From Pseudomonas lundensis (GTDB taxonomy: Bacteria; Pseudomonadota; Gammaproteobacteria; Pseudomonadales; Pseudomonadaceae): a stretch of DNA of 64,000 nt. The notes below the pieces were generated by a model. That model ran no database searches, was not told the origin of the DNA, and was given only the letters and a program-made list of their open reading frames with translations. Shown piece after piece: positions 9,914 through 19,969 of this stretch; position 1 is the first letter of the stretch, and each line of letters opens with the position of its first letter. The stretch lies in the NCBI RefSeq assembly GCF_001042985.1, contig NZ_JYKY01000001.1:124001-188000 (forward strand), written 5' to 3'. A program made the translations under genes and the position numbers.

Positions 9914-11057
9914 CGTGATTCGTTGGAAACATGCAGCATTGCTGGCTCTGGCCATTTTGGCCGCGGGTTGCAGCAGCAACAGCAAAAAAGAACTGCCACC
10001 GGCCGCGCTGACGGACTTCAAAGAAGAAGTCGTTTTGCAAAAGCAGTGGAGCCGCTCGATTGGCGACGGCCAGGGCAAAACCTACAACATGCTGGTGCCA
10101 GCCGTTGAAGGTAATACCCTGTACGCGGCCGATGTGACCGGTGTCGTGATGGCGCTGGACCGCATGAACGGCGACGTCAAATGGAAAAAGGACCTTGAAC
10201 TGCCTGTTTCCGGCGCTGTTGGCGCGGGTTATGGTCTGGTACTGCTGGGTACCTTGCAAGGTGAAGTGGTTGCGCTTGACGCCAGTTCTGGCGAAGAAAA
10301 GTGGCGCTCCCGAGTGACCAGCGAAGTCCTGGCTCCGCCTGCCACCAACGGTGACGTGGTGGTGGTTCAAACCCAGGACGACCGCCTGATCGGCCTGGAT
10401 GCCTCGACCGGCGACCAGCGCTGGACCTACGACAGCACGCCGGGTGTTCTGACCCTGCGGGGTACGGGGGCTCCTGTAGTCACCAACCATTTGGCGGTGG
10501 CAGGTCTTTCCACCGGTAAAGTGGTGGCGCTGGACACTCGCAATGGCGTGCCCGTTTGGGAGCAGCGTGTTGCCATCCCACAAGGCCGTTCCGAACTGGA
10601 GCGCATTGTTGACATCGACGGTGGCCTGCTGCTGTCCGGTGGCACGCTGTACGTTGCCAGTTACCAGGGCCGCATGGCGGCACTGGAACTGGAAAGCGGC
10701 CGTGTGCTGTGGCAGCGTGATGCTTCCAGCTACGCCGGTGTCGCACAAGGTTTTGGCAGCGTCTACGTCAGCCTGGCGTCCGGCACTGTTGAAGGCGTCG
10801 ACGAGCGTTCGACCACCGCCCTGTGGAGCAACGATTCCCTGGCCCGCCGTCAGCTGTCGGCACCGGAAGTCTTCTCCAGCTATGTAGCGGTCGGCGACAT
10901 GGAAGGCTATCTGCACCTGTTGAGCCAGGTTGATGGTCGTTTCGTAGGCCGTACCCGCATTGACAGCGATGGCCTGCGGGCACGCCCGCTGGTGGTCGGT
11001 GACATGATTTACGTGTTTGGTAACAGCGGCAAACTGGAAGCCCTGACCATTCGCTAA
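9906..11057 (+). CDS. bamB: Outer membrane assembly factor BamB
   Basis: A lipoprotein of the BAM complex, which inserts beta-barrel proteins into the outer membrane. The lipobox LAAGC lies at about residues 17-21, and the rest is an eight-bladed PQQ-type propeller seen as repeated ALD/W-K-D segments. The start could be ATG 9906 (383 residues) or GTG 9915; the AAAGGGG ribosome site at 9899-9905 is spaced better for 9915, whereas related annotations as I recall them use the ATG. Either start overlaps or abuts yfgM. A terminator follows at 11143. Confidence 0.93.
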   Translation: MRNVIRWKHAALLALAILAAGCSSNSKKELPPAALTDFKEEVVLQKQWSRSIGDGQGKTYNMLVPAVEGNTLYAADVTGVVMALDRMNGDVKWKKDLELPVSGAVGAGYGLVLLGTLQGEVVALDASSGEEKWRSRVTSEVLAPPATNGDVVVVQTQDDRLIGLDASTGDQRWTYDSTPGVLTLRGTGAPVVTNHLAVAGLSTGKVVALDTRNGVPVWEQRVAIPQGRSELERIVDIDGGLLLSGGTLYVASYQGRMAALELESGRVLWQRDASSYAGVAQGFGSVYVSLASGTVEGVDERSTTALWSNDSLARRQLSAPEVFSSYVAVGDMEGYLHLLSQVDGRFVGRTRIDSDGLRARPLVVGDMIYVFGNSGKLEALTIR

Positions 11058-11142
11058 GGCGTCTATGCTTGAGGCTCTAGGGCCTCGGGCAGCCTTGCTC
11101 TGGCAAGGTTTGCGGCACATTTTTGTGCTGTTCCGAACTCTG

Positions 11143-11172
11143 GCCGCTGCCTTGCAGCGGCTTTTGTATTTT
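11143..11172 (+). terminator. Rho-independent terminator between bamB and der
   Basis: GCCGCTG and CAGCGGC pair around a 5-base loop and are followed by TTTTGTATTTT. It lies 86 bp after bamB and 26 bp before the der ATG, so der may be insulated or only partly read from the hisS-bamB transcript. Confidence 0.75.
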
Positions 11173-11197
11173 CTGAAATAACGAAGTGGAGAGCCGC

Positions 11198-12667
11198 ATG
11201 GTTCCCGTAATCGCCCTGGTGGGCCGACCAAACGTCGGCAAGTCCACCTTGTTCAACCGCCTGACCAGGACACGTGACGCCATCGTCGGCGACTTGTCCG
11301 GTCTGACCCGTGATCGCCAATACGGTGAGGCCAAGTGGCAAGGGCGTTCCTACATTCTGGTCGACACCGGCGGTATCTCCGGTGACGAGCACGGTATGGA
11401 CGAAAAGATGGCCGAGCAGTCACTGCTGGCCATCGAAGAAGCTGATGTGGTGCTGTTCCTGGTAGATGCCAAGGCGGGTTTCACTGCCGCTGACCAGATG
11501 ATCGGCGAACACCTGCGCAAACGAAACAAGCGTTCCTACGTGGTTGCCAACAAGGTCGACAACATCGACCCGGACATGGCTCGCGCAGAATTCGCACCGT
11601 TGGGCATGGGCGACGCGATTCCGATCGCCGGTGCCCACGGCCGCGGTATCTCGCAGTTGCTCGAAGTGGCGTTGTCCTCGTTCCCGCGTGACGAAGACGA
11701 TGCCGAAGAAGGCGAACCGGAAATCGTTCTTGAAGGCGAGGAAGCCAAGCGCATTCCTGGGCCGGGCGAGAAAGACGGCATCAAGATCGCGATCATCGGT
11801 CGTCCGAACGTCGGCAAATCGACACTGGTCAACCGTATGCTCGGTGAAGACCGGGTTATCGTGTACGACCAGCCCGGCACGACCCGTGACAGCATTTACA
11901 TCCCGTTTGAGCGTAACGACGAGAAGTACACGCTGATCGACACGGCCGGTGTGCGCAAGCGCGGCAAGATCCACGAAGAAGTCGAAAAATTCTCCGTGGT
12001 CAAAACCCTGCAAGCGATCAAAGACGCCAACGTGGTGATCTTTGTCATGGACGCGCGCGAAGGCGTTGTGGATCACGACCTGAACCTGTTGGGCTTTGCG
12101 CTGGAGGCCGGTCGGGCTCTGGTCATCGCGATCAACAAGTGGGACGGCATGACCCCGAGCGAGCGCGACTACGTCAAGACCGAGCTGCAACGCCGCTTGT
12201 TCTTCGTCGACTTTGCCGACATCCACTTCATCTCGGCGCTGCACGGCACGGGCGTGGGTAACCTGTACCAGTCGGTACAGAACTCCTTCAAGTCGGCGGT
12301 GACCCGCTGGCCAACGAATCGCCTGACCCAGATCCTTGAAGATGCCGTGGGCGAGCACGCACCGCCGATGGTCAACAACCGTCGCATCAAGCTGCGTTAT
12401 GCCCACTTGGGTGGTGCCAACCCGCCGATTATCGTGATTCACGGTAACCAGGTTGAGAAGGTGCCGAAGTCTTATGTCCGTTACCTCGAAAACACCTACC
12501 GTCGTGTCTTGAAGCTGGTCGGTACGCCGATCCGCATCGAGTTCAAAGGGGGTGAGAACCCGTACGAGGCGAACAAAAACTCGTTGACCGACCGTCAGGT
12601 CAACAAGAAGCGCCGCATGATGTCGCACCACAAGAAAGCCGAGAAAAAACGCAAAGACAAGCGCTGA
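11198..12667 (+). CDS. der: Ribosome biogenesis GTPase Der (EngA)
   Basis: This GTPase has two tandem G domains and acts in maturation of the 50S subunit. The first Walker A (GRPNVGKST) is at about residues 9-17, the second identical motif at 201-209, and a KH-like domain and a basic Lys-rich tail follow. The ATG at 11198 gives 489 residues and has GTGGAG ahead of it; the longer in-frame start at 11186 has no family support. It follows bamB as in other gamma-proteobacteria. Confidence 0.96.
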   Translation: MVPVIALVGRPNVGKSTLFNRLTRTRDAIVGDLSGLTRDRQYGEAKWQGRSYILVDTGGISGDEHGMDEKMAEQSLLAIEEADVVLFLVDAKAGFTAADQMIGEHLRKRNKRSYVVANKVDNIDPDMARAEFAPLGMGDAIPIAGAHGRGISQLLEVALSSFPRDEDDAEEGEPEIVLEGEEAKRIPGPGEKDGIKIAIIGRPNVGKSTLVNRMLGEDRVIVYDQPGTTRDSIYIPFERNDEKYTLIDTAGVRKRGKIHEEVEKFSVVKTLQAIKDANVVIFVMDAREGVVDHDLNLLGFALEAGRALVIAINKWDGMTPSERDYVKTELQRRLFFVDFADIHFISALHGTGVGNLYQSVQNSFKSAVTRWPTNRLTQILEDAVGEHAPPMVNNRRIKLRYAHLGGANPPIIVIHGNQVEKVPKSYVRYLENTYRRVLKLVGTPIRIEFKGGENPYEANKNSLTDRQVNKKRRMMSHHKKAEKKRKDKR

Positions 12668-12692
12668 TCGCGCAACCTCCATGCGTAATGAG

Positions 12693-12716
12693 AAAGGGTC
12701 CTGACGGGCCCTTTTT
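12693..12716 (+). terminator. Rho-independent terminator after der
   Basis: A 9-bp stem (AAAGGGTCC / GGGCCCTTT, one G-T pair) with loop TGAC ends in TTTTT, 25 bp after the der stop. Confidence 0.85.
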
Positions 12717-12790
12717 CGTGTCTGGTGTTTGGGCTATCCTCCGTGGGTCCTGTGCCGCAGTCAGTGCCGGGAACTCAACAGGGAACGGCC

Positions 12791-13939
12791 ATGATCACCA
12801 GCAAGTTGCCGAACGTCGGCACCACCATCTTCACGCGCATGTCGCAGCTCGCGACTGAAACCGGCGCCCTCAACTTGTCTCAGGGGTTCCCTGACTTTGA
12901 TGGCCCGCAAGCCTTGCGTGATGCTGTCGGTCAACACATTGCCAGTGGTCACAACCAATACGCCCCGATGACCGGCTTGCCCGCGCTACGTCAGCAAGTG
13001 GCCGCCAAAATAAGCCGCAGCTATGGCGTAACGGTCGATGCGGACGCTGAAGTGACCATCACGCCGGGTGCGACTCAGGCCATTTTCTGTGCCATTCAGG
13101 CTGTTATTCACCCTGGTGATGAAGTCATCGTGTTTGACCCCTGTTACGACAGTTACGAGCCTTCCGTAGAGCTGGCCGGTGGCCGTTGCGTTCACGTGCC
13201 GCTGGCACTGGATGATTTCTCCATCGACTGGCAAAAACTCAGTGAGGCCATTGGCCCACGTACGCGCATGATTATCCTCAATAGCCCCCACAACCCGAGC
13301 GGGGCGCTGATCAGCCGCGGGGAGCTGGACCAGTTGGCAAAACTGATCGAACACCGTGACATCTACCTCATCAGCGATGAGGTGTACGAACATTTGGTGT
13401 TCGACGGGGTGCCCCACGTCAGTGTTTTGTCACATCCCGAGTTGTACCATCGCGCATTCGTTGTCAGTTCTTTCGGCAAGACCTACCACGTAACCGGCTG
13501 GAAAACCGGGTATGTGGTCGCGCCGCCCGCCCTGACGTCAGAGCTGCGTAAAGTGCACCAATACGTCAGTTTTTGTGGGGTGACGCCGCTGCAATATGCG
13601 CTGGCCGATTTTATGGCCGCTTGCCCGCAGCACGTCGAAGAACTGCCTGCTTTTTATCAGGCCAAGCGCGACCTGTTTTGTGATTTGTTAAGCCCATCGC
13701 GCTTTACCTTCAAGCCGGTGGCGGGGACTTACTTTCAGTTGGTTGATTACTCCCTTATTCGTCCGGACCTTAATGATGTCGACATGGCCGTGTGGCTGAC
13801 CCGCGAACATGGCGTGGCGACGATTCCGGTTTCGGTGTTCTACCAGACCCCGCCCGAAGGGCAGCGGCTGGTTCGCCTATGTTTTGCAAAACGCGAGGAG
13901 ACGCTGCGTGAAGCAGCAGAAAAACTATGCGTGATCTAA
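12791..13939 (+). CDS. PLP-dependent aminotransferase, YbdL (methionine aminotransferase) type
   Basis: A fold-type I aminotransferase of 382 residues. The YbdL family moves amino groups between methionine, other hydrophobic or aromatic amino acids, or glutamine and the methionine keto acid. The N-terminal LSQGFPDFDGP, the NSPHNPSG loop and the PLP lysine K230 (SFGKTYHVTGWK) are all present. The ATG at 12791 gives the family N-terminus. The 3' end overlaps the next gene, an omega-amidase, by 13 bp; the pairing suggests that the ketoglutaramate made from glutamine is removed by the partner. Confidence 0.9.
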   Translation: MITSKLPNVGTTIFTRMSQLATETGALNLSQGFPDFDGPQALRDAVGQHIASGHNQYAPMTGLPALRQQVAAKISRSYGVTVDADAEVTITPGATQAIFCAIQAVIHPGDEVIVFDPCYDSYEPSVELAGGRCVHVPLALDDFSIDWQKLSEAIGPRTRMIILNSPHNPSGALISRGELDQLAKLIEHRDIYLISDEVYEHLVFDGVPHVSVLSHPELYHRAFVVSSFGKTYHVTGWKTGYVVAPPALTSELRKVHQYVSFCGVTPLQYALADFMAACPQHVEELPAFYQAKRDLFCDLLSPSRFTFKPVAGTYFQLVDYSLIRPDLNDVDMAVWLTREHGVATIPVSVFYQTPPEGQRLVRLCFAKREETLREAAEKLCVI

Positions 13940-14721
13940 GTGGTTTACCCGATTTAACTGTAGCGCTGGTTCAGACCACCCTGGCCTGGCATGACCGTCA
14001 GGCCAATTTCGATCATTTCGACGACCTGCTGCAGCAGGCCGCGGGCGCGGACCTGGTGGTACTGCCTGAAATGTTCACCACCGGTTTCAGCATGGACTCC
14101 AGAGCCCTGGCTGAAGCAGAAAATGGCCCGACCACCACGTGGTTGCGCGAGCAAGCCAAAAAACTCGATGCCGTTGTGACAGGCAGCATCATCATTGAAG
14201 CGGCGGATGGCAGCCATCGTAATCGGCTGCTATGGGCCCGCCCGGACGGTGTCGTGCTGCACTACGACAAACGTCACTTGTTCCGTATGGCAGGCGAGCA
14301 CGAACACTTCACCCCCGGTGAACGTCAGGTTCAGTTCGAAGTGAAGGGCTGGCGCATCAGGCCATTGATCTGTTACGACCTGCGCTTCCCGGTCTGGAGT
14401 TGCGATCCCCATGACACCGATTTGTTGCTTTACACCGCCAACTGGCCGGGCGCGCGGCGTCTGCACTGGAATCGCCTGCTGCCTGCCCGGGCCATTGAAA
14501 ACCTGTGTTATGTCGCCGCCGTAAACCGGGTCGGAGCCGATGGCAAGGGACTGGTGTACACGGGTGACAGCCATATTCTCGATTTTCAGGGCGAGTCACT
14601 GCTCAGCGCAGGTGAGGCGGATGGCGTGTTCCAGGTCAGCTTGAACGCCGGTGAACTGGCCGCTTACCGTGAGCGTTTTCCGGCGGATCTGGATGCGGAT
14701 GCGTTCGAGCTGAAAGTCTAA
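13927..14721 (+). CDS. Omega-amidase, YafV type (nitrilase superfamily)
   Basis: A carbon-nitrogen hydrolase of 264 residues. The nitrilase triad is E48 (LPEMF), K115 (YDKRHLF) and C149 (LICYDLRFP). Omega-amidases hydrolyse alpha-ketoglutaramate to 2-oxoglutarate and ammonia, which would pull the neighbouring transamination forward. It overlaps the aminotransferase by 13 bp and is followed by a strong bidirectional terminator. The exact substrate is inferred from the family and neighbour. Confidence 0.88.
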   Translation: MRDLSGLPDLTVALVQTTLAWHDRQANFDHFDDLLQQAAGADLVVLPEMFTTGFSMDSRALAEAENGPTTTWLREQAKKLDAVVTGSIIIEAADGSHRNRLLWARPDGVVLHYDKRHLFRMAGEHEHFTPGERQVQFEVKGWRIRPLICYDLRFPVWSCDPHDTDLLLYTANWPGARRLHWNRLLPARAIENLCYVAAVNRVGADGKGLVYTGDSHILDFQGESLLSAGEADGVFQVSLNAGELAAYRERFPADLDADAFELKV

Positions 14722-14772
14722 GGCCATACCGTCCACACGGGCGGTGAGGGCGTTCAGGGTGTAGCGCGCAAA

Positions 14773-14806
14773 AAAAGCCCCCATGGCCTTCACCATGGGG
14801 GCTTTT
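14773..14806. terminator. Bidirectional terminator between the omega-amidase gene and leuA
   Basis: A 14-bp perfect stem (AAAAGCCCCCATGG / CCATGGGGGCTTTT) with a 6-base loop gives T runs on both strands. It separates the converging amidase (+) and leuA (-) genes. Confidence 0.92.
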
Positions 14807-14822
14807 GTGTCGCTGGCCTGCG

Positions 14823-16502
14823 TTAAGCGGCTTTTGCTTCGGCTTCGCTCAGGGCACGGTTCAGTGCGCTGAACAGGGCTTTGAAGCTGGCGGTGGTGAT
14901 GTTTTCATCGATGCCGACGCCATGCACGGCGCGCTCGCCGTTGACCCGCAATTCAATGTAGGCCGCCGCTTTGGCGTGGGTGCCCGCACCGATGGCATGC
15001 TCGTTGTAATCCATGATCTCGGCCTTGACCGGCAAGCCTGCTACCAGTGCCTCCAAAGCGCCATTGCCTTTACCGCTCCAGCGCAGGTTGGTTTCGCCCG
15101 CGCCCTTGGCTGACACCTCGACGTCGACAGCACTGTGGCCGTTCTCTTCTTGCAAGCGATGGCTCACCAACGCGTAAGGCGTGTTGGCTTGCAGGTATTC
15201 GCTGTGCAACAGGCTGTGGATCTGCTGGGCCGTCATCTCAAGGCCCAGACGGTCAGTTTCACGTTGCACCACCTGACTGAATTCGATCTGCATGCGGCGC
15301 GGCAAGCTGATGCCGTATTCCTGCTCGAGCAGGTAGGCAATGCCGCCTTTGCCGGACTGGCTGTTCACGCGAATCACGGCTTCGTAGCTGCGACCGATGT
15401 CTGCCGGGTCGATTGGCAAGTACGGTACTTCCCACAACGCGTCTGGCTTCTGCTGAGCGAATCCTTTGCGGATGGCATCCTGGTGCGAGCCGGAGAAGGC
15501 GGTATGCACCAGGTCGCCCACATACGGGTGGCGCGGGTGAACCGGAATCTGGTTGCACTCTTCGACGACTTTGCGCACGCCGTCGATGTCCGAGAAGTCC
15601 AGTTGCGGGTCCAGGCCCTGGGTGTACATGTTCAATGCCACGGTCACCAGATCGACGTTACCGGTGCGCTCGCCGTTGCCGAACAGGCAGCCTTCGACAC
15701 GGTCGGCGCCCGCCATCAGGCCGAGTTCGGTGGCCGCCACACCGGTGCCACGGTCATTGTGGGTGTGCAGGCTGATGATCACGCTGTCACGACGGTTGAT
15801 ATGGCGACCGAACCACTCGATCTGGTCGGCGTAAATGTTCGGCGTGGCGCACTCAACCGTGGCAGGCAGGTTGAGGATCATCTTGTGCTCAGGGGTCGGG
15901 TTCCAGACCTCAATCACGGCATCACACACTTCTTTGGCAAATTCCAGCTCAGTGGCGCTGAACGTCTCGGGCGAGTACTCGAATGTCCACTGGGTTTCAG
16001 GCTGTTGCGACGCGTATTTGACGAACAGCTTGGCTGCGCTGACGGCGATTTCCTTGATGCCGTCCTTGTCCTGGTTGAACACGATGCGGCGGAAGGCCGG
16101 GCAAGTCGCGTTGTACAAGTGAACGATGGCTTTTTTGGCACCGCGAAGCGACTCGAACGTGCGGGCGATCAAATCTTCGCGGCCCTGGGTCAAGACCTGA
16201 ATGGTCGTGTCATCCGGGATATGGCCGTCTTCAATCAGGGTGCGCACAAAGTCGAAATCGGTTTGCGAAGCGGCCGGGAACGACGCCTCAATCTCCTTTA
16301 CACCCACGCTCACCAGCGTCTTCCAGAAGCGCAGCTTCTTCGCCGCATCCATCGGTTCGATCAGCGACTGGTTGCCGTCGCGCAGATCGGAGCTGCACCA
16401 GATAGGTGCTTGAGTGATGGTTTTCGACGGCCAGGTCCGGTCAGGCAAATCAATGACGGGGAACGGGCGGTATTTGGAAGACGGGTTTTTGAGCATGGTC
16501 AT
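14823..16502 (-). CDS. leuA: 2-isopropylmalate synthase
   Basis: The first committed enzyme of leucine synthesis: it condenses acetyl-CoA with 2-oxoisovalerate. At 559 residues it belongs to the longer class of LeuA with the catalytic TIM barrel ([20 protein letters not shown]) and a C-terminal regulatory domain that usually gives leucine feedback. AAGGA lies 7 bp before the ATG at 16502; a second ATG two codons in is possible. A 330-bp stretch upstream holds a candidate Leu-rich leader ORF and hairpins. The gene ends at the bidirectional terminator. Confidence 0.97.
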   Translation of the reverse strand: MTMLKNPSSKYRPFPVIDLPDRTWPSKTITQAPIWCSSDLRDGNQSLIEPMDAAKKLRFWKTLVSVGVKEIEASFPAASQTDFDFVRTLIEDGHIPDDTTIQVLTQGREDLIARTFESLRGAKKAIVHLYNATCPAFRRIVFNQDKDGIKEIAVSAAKLFVKYASQQPETQWTFEYSPETFSATELEFAKEVCDAVIEVWNPTPEHKMILNLPATVECATPNIYADQIEWFGRHINRRDSVIISLHTHNDRGTGVAATELGLMAGADRVEGCLFGNGERTGNVDLVTVALNMYTQGLDPQLDFSDIDGVRKVVEECNQIPVHPRHPYVGDLVHTAFSGSHQDAIRKGFAQQKPDALWEVPYLPIDPADIGRSYEAVIRVNSQSGKGGIAYLLEQEYGISLPRRMQIEFSQVVQRETDRLGLEMTAQQIHSLLHSEYLQANTPYALVSHRLQEENGHSAVDVEVSAKGAGETNLRWSGKGNGALEALVAGLPVKAEIMDYNEHAIGAGTHAKAAAYIELRVNGERAVHGVGIDENITTASFKALFSALNRALSEAEAKAA

Positions 16503-16577
16503 CAGGCAATCCTTATTGTACGAGCCGAAAAAAGGCGGCTAACCGGAGATACAAAGCAGAGGGGCGAGGCACCGCAA

Positions 16578-16655
16578 TCAGCTTTGCAGTCGTGCGCTGA
16601 CGAGGCAAAGGCTGCGATGTTGACGTTGCAGAATGAGGGTGTGAGAGGTTTTCAT
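16578..16655 (-). CDS. Candidate leuA leader peptide (25 residues)
   Basis: A short ORF on the leuA transcript, ending 75 nt before the leuA start. It encodes 25 residues, five of them Leu (positions 7, 9, 16, 18, 23) plus one Ile and one Val, and begins MKTSHTLIL. A GAGG lies just ahead of the ATG. Within the ORF, CAGCTTTGC (16579-16587) can pair with GCAAAGGCTG (16605-16614, one bulge). This fits a leucine attenuator in outline, but the Leu codons are not in one run and the downstream terminator-like CGGTTAGCCG plus T6 (16528-16545) is weak. Unproven. Confidence 0.4.
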   Translation of the reverse strand: MKTSHTLILQRQHRSLCLVSARLQS

Positions 16656-16747
16656 GGCCTCAACCCTAACCATTGGCAGTAAGGATGGCAAGCGGCCAAA
16701 AAACTTTGAGAGGAATGCTCGTAAATGAATGGTTTTCGAAGGTAAAT

Positions 16748-16784
16748 AGCGCAATCGTCTTTTATTGTTGCTTTTGATTGCGCT
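16748..16784. repeat. Inverted repeat upstream of leuA
   Basis: Perfect 9-bp arms AGCGCAATC (16748-16756) and GATTGCGCT (16776-16784) around 19 AT-rich bases. It lies 48 bp beyond the M23 peptidase stop on the minus strand, so it may end that transcript or be a regulator site for leuA. No clear T run follows. Apart from this and the leader ORF, nothing else was seen between 16503 and 16832. Confidence 0.5.
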
Positions 16785-16832
16785 TCAAAGAGTGCTGCCA
16801 GCGTTTTGTGCTCTGCGCGCTCGGTGCAAATG

Positions 16833-17657
16833 TTACGGCTGGAAAGCGCCAATGAAAATCGCCGGGTCGACGCGCGCATCATTCAGGCTGACATTCCAAT
16901 GCATGTGCGGTCCGGTAGCGCGGCCGGTTGATCCGACCCTGCCCACCACATCGCCCCGTGCCAGTTGCTGCCCGACCTGGGTGTCAATCTTCGACATGTG
17001 ACAAAACATGCTGATGAACCCTTGGCCGTGGTCAACAAACACCGTATTGCCGTTGAAGAAATAATTGCCGATCAAAATCACCTTGCCTGCTGCGGGCGTT
17101 TTGATTGGCGTACCTGCGGGCACGGCAAAATCCAGACCGGCGTGCGGGTTACGCTCTTCGCCATTGAAGAAGCGCCGCACGCCAAACTTGCTCGACAGCG
17201 GTCCATTGACCGGTTTGTCGAGCAACAGGTTGCTCGGCGTCGTGGGGCTGAACGTGCGGTAGGCCTTGATCTGAATGGCCAGCTCGTTGTCGATGCGTTT
17301 GAGGTCAGCGGGGTTCGGATTGACCTGACGCTGGTTTTTCAGGGTGATGCGCTGTTCGGGGTATTTTTTGTGACCAACCGTGAAATTCAGGTCACGGCCG
17401 CCTGCGCTGATGGATTGAGTACCGGGTTTGACCGTTAACGGAATACCGACGATGGCACGCCAAGTGTCCTGTTCCTTGACCACCAGCACCGGTTTGCCCT
17501 GATAGGTGGCCTTGGGCGCTTGCGCGCCGCTGCCCAGTTCAATCACGGCCACACCGCCCTGCACCGGTTTGTTGAGCAGGCGGGTGATGTAACTGTCAGC
17601 CGCGTTCGCGTTGACGGTCAGGCATAGCAACAAAAGAGCAGAGACGAAACGCAGCAT
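16833..17657 (-). CDS. Secreted M23 family metallopeptidase
   Basis: A periplasmic zinc peptidase of 274 residues of the LytM/M23 type, which cuts peptidoglycan cross-bridges or is an inactive activator of amidases. A signal peptide ends near residue 20 (NANA-AD). The zinc ligands are all present: H172 and D176 (HAGLD) and the HxH pair H251/H253 (GPHMHW), so it is probably active. It begins 3 bp after xseA and is therefore likely in the same operon. Confidence 0.9.
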   Translation of the reverse strand: MLRFVSALLLLCLTVNANAADSYITRLLNKPVQGGVAVIELGSGAQAPKATYQGKPVLVVKEQDTWRAIVGIPLTVKPGTQSISAGGRDLNFTVGHKKYPEQRITLKNQRQVNPNPADLKRIDNELAIQIKAYRTFSPTTPSNLLLDKPVNGPLSSKFGVRRFFNGEERNPHAGLDFAVPAGTPIKTPAAGKVILIGNYFFNGNTVFVDHGQGFISMFCHMSKIDTQVGQQLARGDVVGRVGSTGRATGPHMHWNVSLNDARVDPAIFIGAFQP

Positions 17658-17660
17658 CGA

Positions 17661-19040
17661 TCAATCCAGTAATGAAAGGGTGACAGGCGTGAGGTGGTTG
17701 TCCTCGACGCGCACATGGAGTTCGCCTTCACCCAGCTTGGCTTTCAGGCGTTGGCCGTTGTGAGTTTGTCCGGCGCTGCGAATGGCGTTGCCGCGTTCGT
17801 CGAGCAGGATGCTGTACCCGCGTCCCAGGGTGGCCAGCGGGCTGACCACGTGCAGCGTTTGCATCTGGCTTTGCAACTGCAGTCGACGGGCCTTGAGGCC
17901 TTCGCGCATCGCGCGCGGCAAGCGCTCGGCCAGACTGTCGAGGCGCTGGCGCAGCAGGGCCAGTTGGCGGCCGGGGTGTTGACCGGCCAAGCGCGTTTCC
18001 AGGCGAATCAGGCGCTCTCGACGGGTATTGAGGCTGCGTTCAAAGGCGCGGCGCATGCGCATGTCCAGGTCATCCAGGCGCTGTGCTTGCTGGCGCAGAC
18101 GCTCGCCGGGGTGACGCAAGCGACGCGCGAGCCCGTCAAGGCGCAGGCGCTCACGCATCAAACGGTCACGTATACGCATCACCAGGCGTCTGTGCAGGCT
18201 TTCAATGCGGTGTTGCAAGTCGCTGGAATCCGGGGCCAGCAACTCGGCGGCGGCAGACGGCGTAGGCGCTCGCACATCGGCCACGAAGTCACTGATCGAG
18301 ACATCGGTCTCGTGACCGACAGCGCTCACGATCGGGGTGACGCAGGCATCGATGGCGCGGGCGACGGCCTCTTCGTTGAAGCACCACAAGTCCTCCAGCG
18401 AACCCCCGCCACGGGCCAGAATCAGCGCATCAAAGCCACGTGCATCGGCAATTTTCAACGCTCGCACGATTTGCGCAGTGGCTTCGCGCCCCTGAACGGC
18501 GGTAGGAATCAGGGTCAACTCGACCTGAGGTGCGCGTCGGCGAAATACGCTGATGATGTCGCGTATCACGGCGCCGGTGGGCGAACTGATAATCGCGATG
18601 CGCTGCGGGTGGGCGGGCAGGGCGACCTTGCGTTCAGCGCTGAACAGGCCTTCGGCGCTGAGCTTTTCTTTCAGCGCATCAAAGGCCATCCGCAGCGCGC
18701 CGTCACCCGCAGGCTCAACGGTATCGAGGATCAGTTGGTAATCGCCCCGGCCTTCGAATAACGACACCTTGCCGCGCACCTTGACCGCCAGGCCATCTTT
18801 CAAGGTTTGGCGTACGCGGGCAGCGTTGTTGCGAAACAGCGCGCACCGCACCTGGGCGCCGCTGTCCTTGAGGGTGAAATACACGTGGCCGGACGCCGGG
18901 CGAGCGAGGTTGGAGATTTCGCCTTCGACCCAGATGTTGCTGAACACGTCTTCGAGCAACACCCGGGCACGGCCGTTTAGCTGGCTGACGGTCAGGACTT
19001 CGCGGTCCAGATTGAGTCTTGCAAAGGGGTCTTTAATCAT
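17661..19040 (-). CDS. xseA: Exodeoxyribonuclease VII large subunit
   Basis: The catalytic subunit of Exo VII, which degrades single-stranded DNA from both ends. The N-terminal OB fold (NIWVEGEISNLARP), the catalytic GGGSLEDLWCFNEE and GHETDVSISDFVAD motifs and a long Arg-rich coiled coil (about residues 260-380) are in order. The ATG at 19040 (459 residues) gives the usual MIKDPFARL start; an in-frame ATG at 19052 is also possible and no strong ribosome site decides. xseB is not adjacent. Confidence 0.93.
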   Translation of the reverse strand: MIKDPFARLNLDREVLTVSQLNGRARVLLEDVFSNIWVEGEISNLARPASGHVYFTLKDSGAQVRCALFRNNAARVRQTLKDGLAVKVRGKVSLFEGRGDYQLILDTVEPAGDGALRMAFDALKEKLSAEGLFSAERKVALPAHPQRIAIISSPTGAVIRDIISVFRRRAPQVELTLIPTAVQGREATAQIVRALKIADARGFDALILARGGGSLEDLWCFNEEAVARAIDACVTPIVSAVGHETDVSISDFVADVRAPTPSAAAELLAPDSSDLQHRIESLHRRLVMRIRDRLMRERLRLDGLARRLRHPGERLRQQAQRLDDLDMRMRRAFERSLNTRRERLIRLETRLAGQHPGRQLALLRQRLDSLAERLPRAMREGLKARRLQLQSQMQTLHVVSPLATLGRGYSILLDERGNAIRSAGQTHNGQRLKAKLGEGELHVRVEDNHLTPVTLSLLD

Positions 19041-19120
19041 GTCGGCCATCATAAGGGCGGATTGTTATCACTGCACGTATCTGGTTACAGTCCGAGCACT
19101 AAAAACAAGGAAGTTGCCCC

Positions 19121-19867
19121 ATGGATCTGCCTTACACCGGGAGCGAGTGGTTGTTGCTGGAGCTGGCCATCGCTCTGGCGTACATCGTATTTGGCGTGGC
19201 CGGGTTCGGCACCGCGCTGGTGGCGGGCCCGCTGTTGATCCTGTGCCTGCCGTTATCGAAAATCATCCCGTTGCTGGTGCTGCTCGATTTTGTGGCGGCA
19301 TTCGGGAATTGGTTGCCCGCGCGTCGCGACGTGGCACGCGCCGAGCTCTTACGCTTGCTGCCCTGCATGGCGCTGGGGTGCCTGGTCGGTGTGGTGTTTC
19401 TGCTGAACCTCAAATCAGATGTGTTGCTGCTGATGATGGGGATTTTCATCAGCGCCTATGCGATCTACAGCCTGGCCGTGAAGGCACGGCCAAGGCAGGT
19501 GGCGGCCGGTTGGGCGATTCCGGCCGGCACGGTGGGCGGGTTGTTTGGTGCACTGTTTGGCAGTGGCGGCTTTTTGTATGCGCTGTACCTCAATGCACGC
19601 TTGCCCAAAGAGGCGGCGCGGGCCACGCAAAGTGCGTTGATCAGTTGCAGCACGGTGGTGCGCTTGACCTTGTTTGTGATGGCCGGGGTGTACGCCGATG
19701 GCGCGCTGCTGCTATTGGCCGTCTGTCTGTTACCGGCAATGGCACTCGGGTTATGGACGGGACGCCGACTGACGCGCAAATTGTCCCGCGAGGCCTTTGT
19801 GCGACTGGTGACATGGCTGGTGCTGGCCAGCGGCATTGCCCTGATCGTGCGCTACTTGAGCGCTTGA
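19121..19867 (+). CDS. TauE/SafE family inner-membrane transporter
   Basis: A hydrophobic protein of 248 residues with about eight membrane spans and the family's repeated glycine-rich turns (VAGFGTALVAGP near residue 25; GGLFGALFGSGG near 140). Members export sulfite, sulfoacetate or related small anions, but specificity cannot be read from sequence. AAGGAAG is 8 bp before the ATG. It is divergent from xseA and stands alone. Confidence 0.85.
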   Translation: MDLPYTGSEWLLLELAIALAYIVFGVAGFGTALVAGPLLILCLPLSKIIPLLVLLDFVAAFGNWLPARRDVARAELLRLLPCMALGCLVGVVFLLNLKSDVLLLMMGIFISAYAIYSLAVKARPRQVAAGWAIPAGTVGGLFGALFGSGGFLYALYLNARLPKEAARATQSALISCSTVVRLTLFVMAGVYADGALLLLAVCLLPAMALGLWTGRRLTRKLSREAFVRLVTWLVLASGIALIVRYLSA

Positions 19868-19969
19868 CCTCGGGGGATCAGGCTTTAAGCTGCGCCCCCT
19901 GAAACCCTTGCAGTCTGCGCCAGTGTTTACACCTTTGGCTTTGTTCTCTTTTTATACGTGTCGTTTTTC

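Noticed and set aside
15135..16682. 515-codon open frame opposite leuA
   Set aside because: Antisense shadow of leuA, low in recognisable motifs and without a ribosome site.
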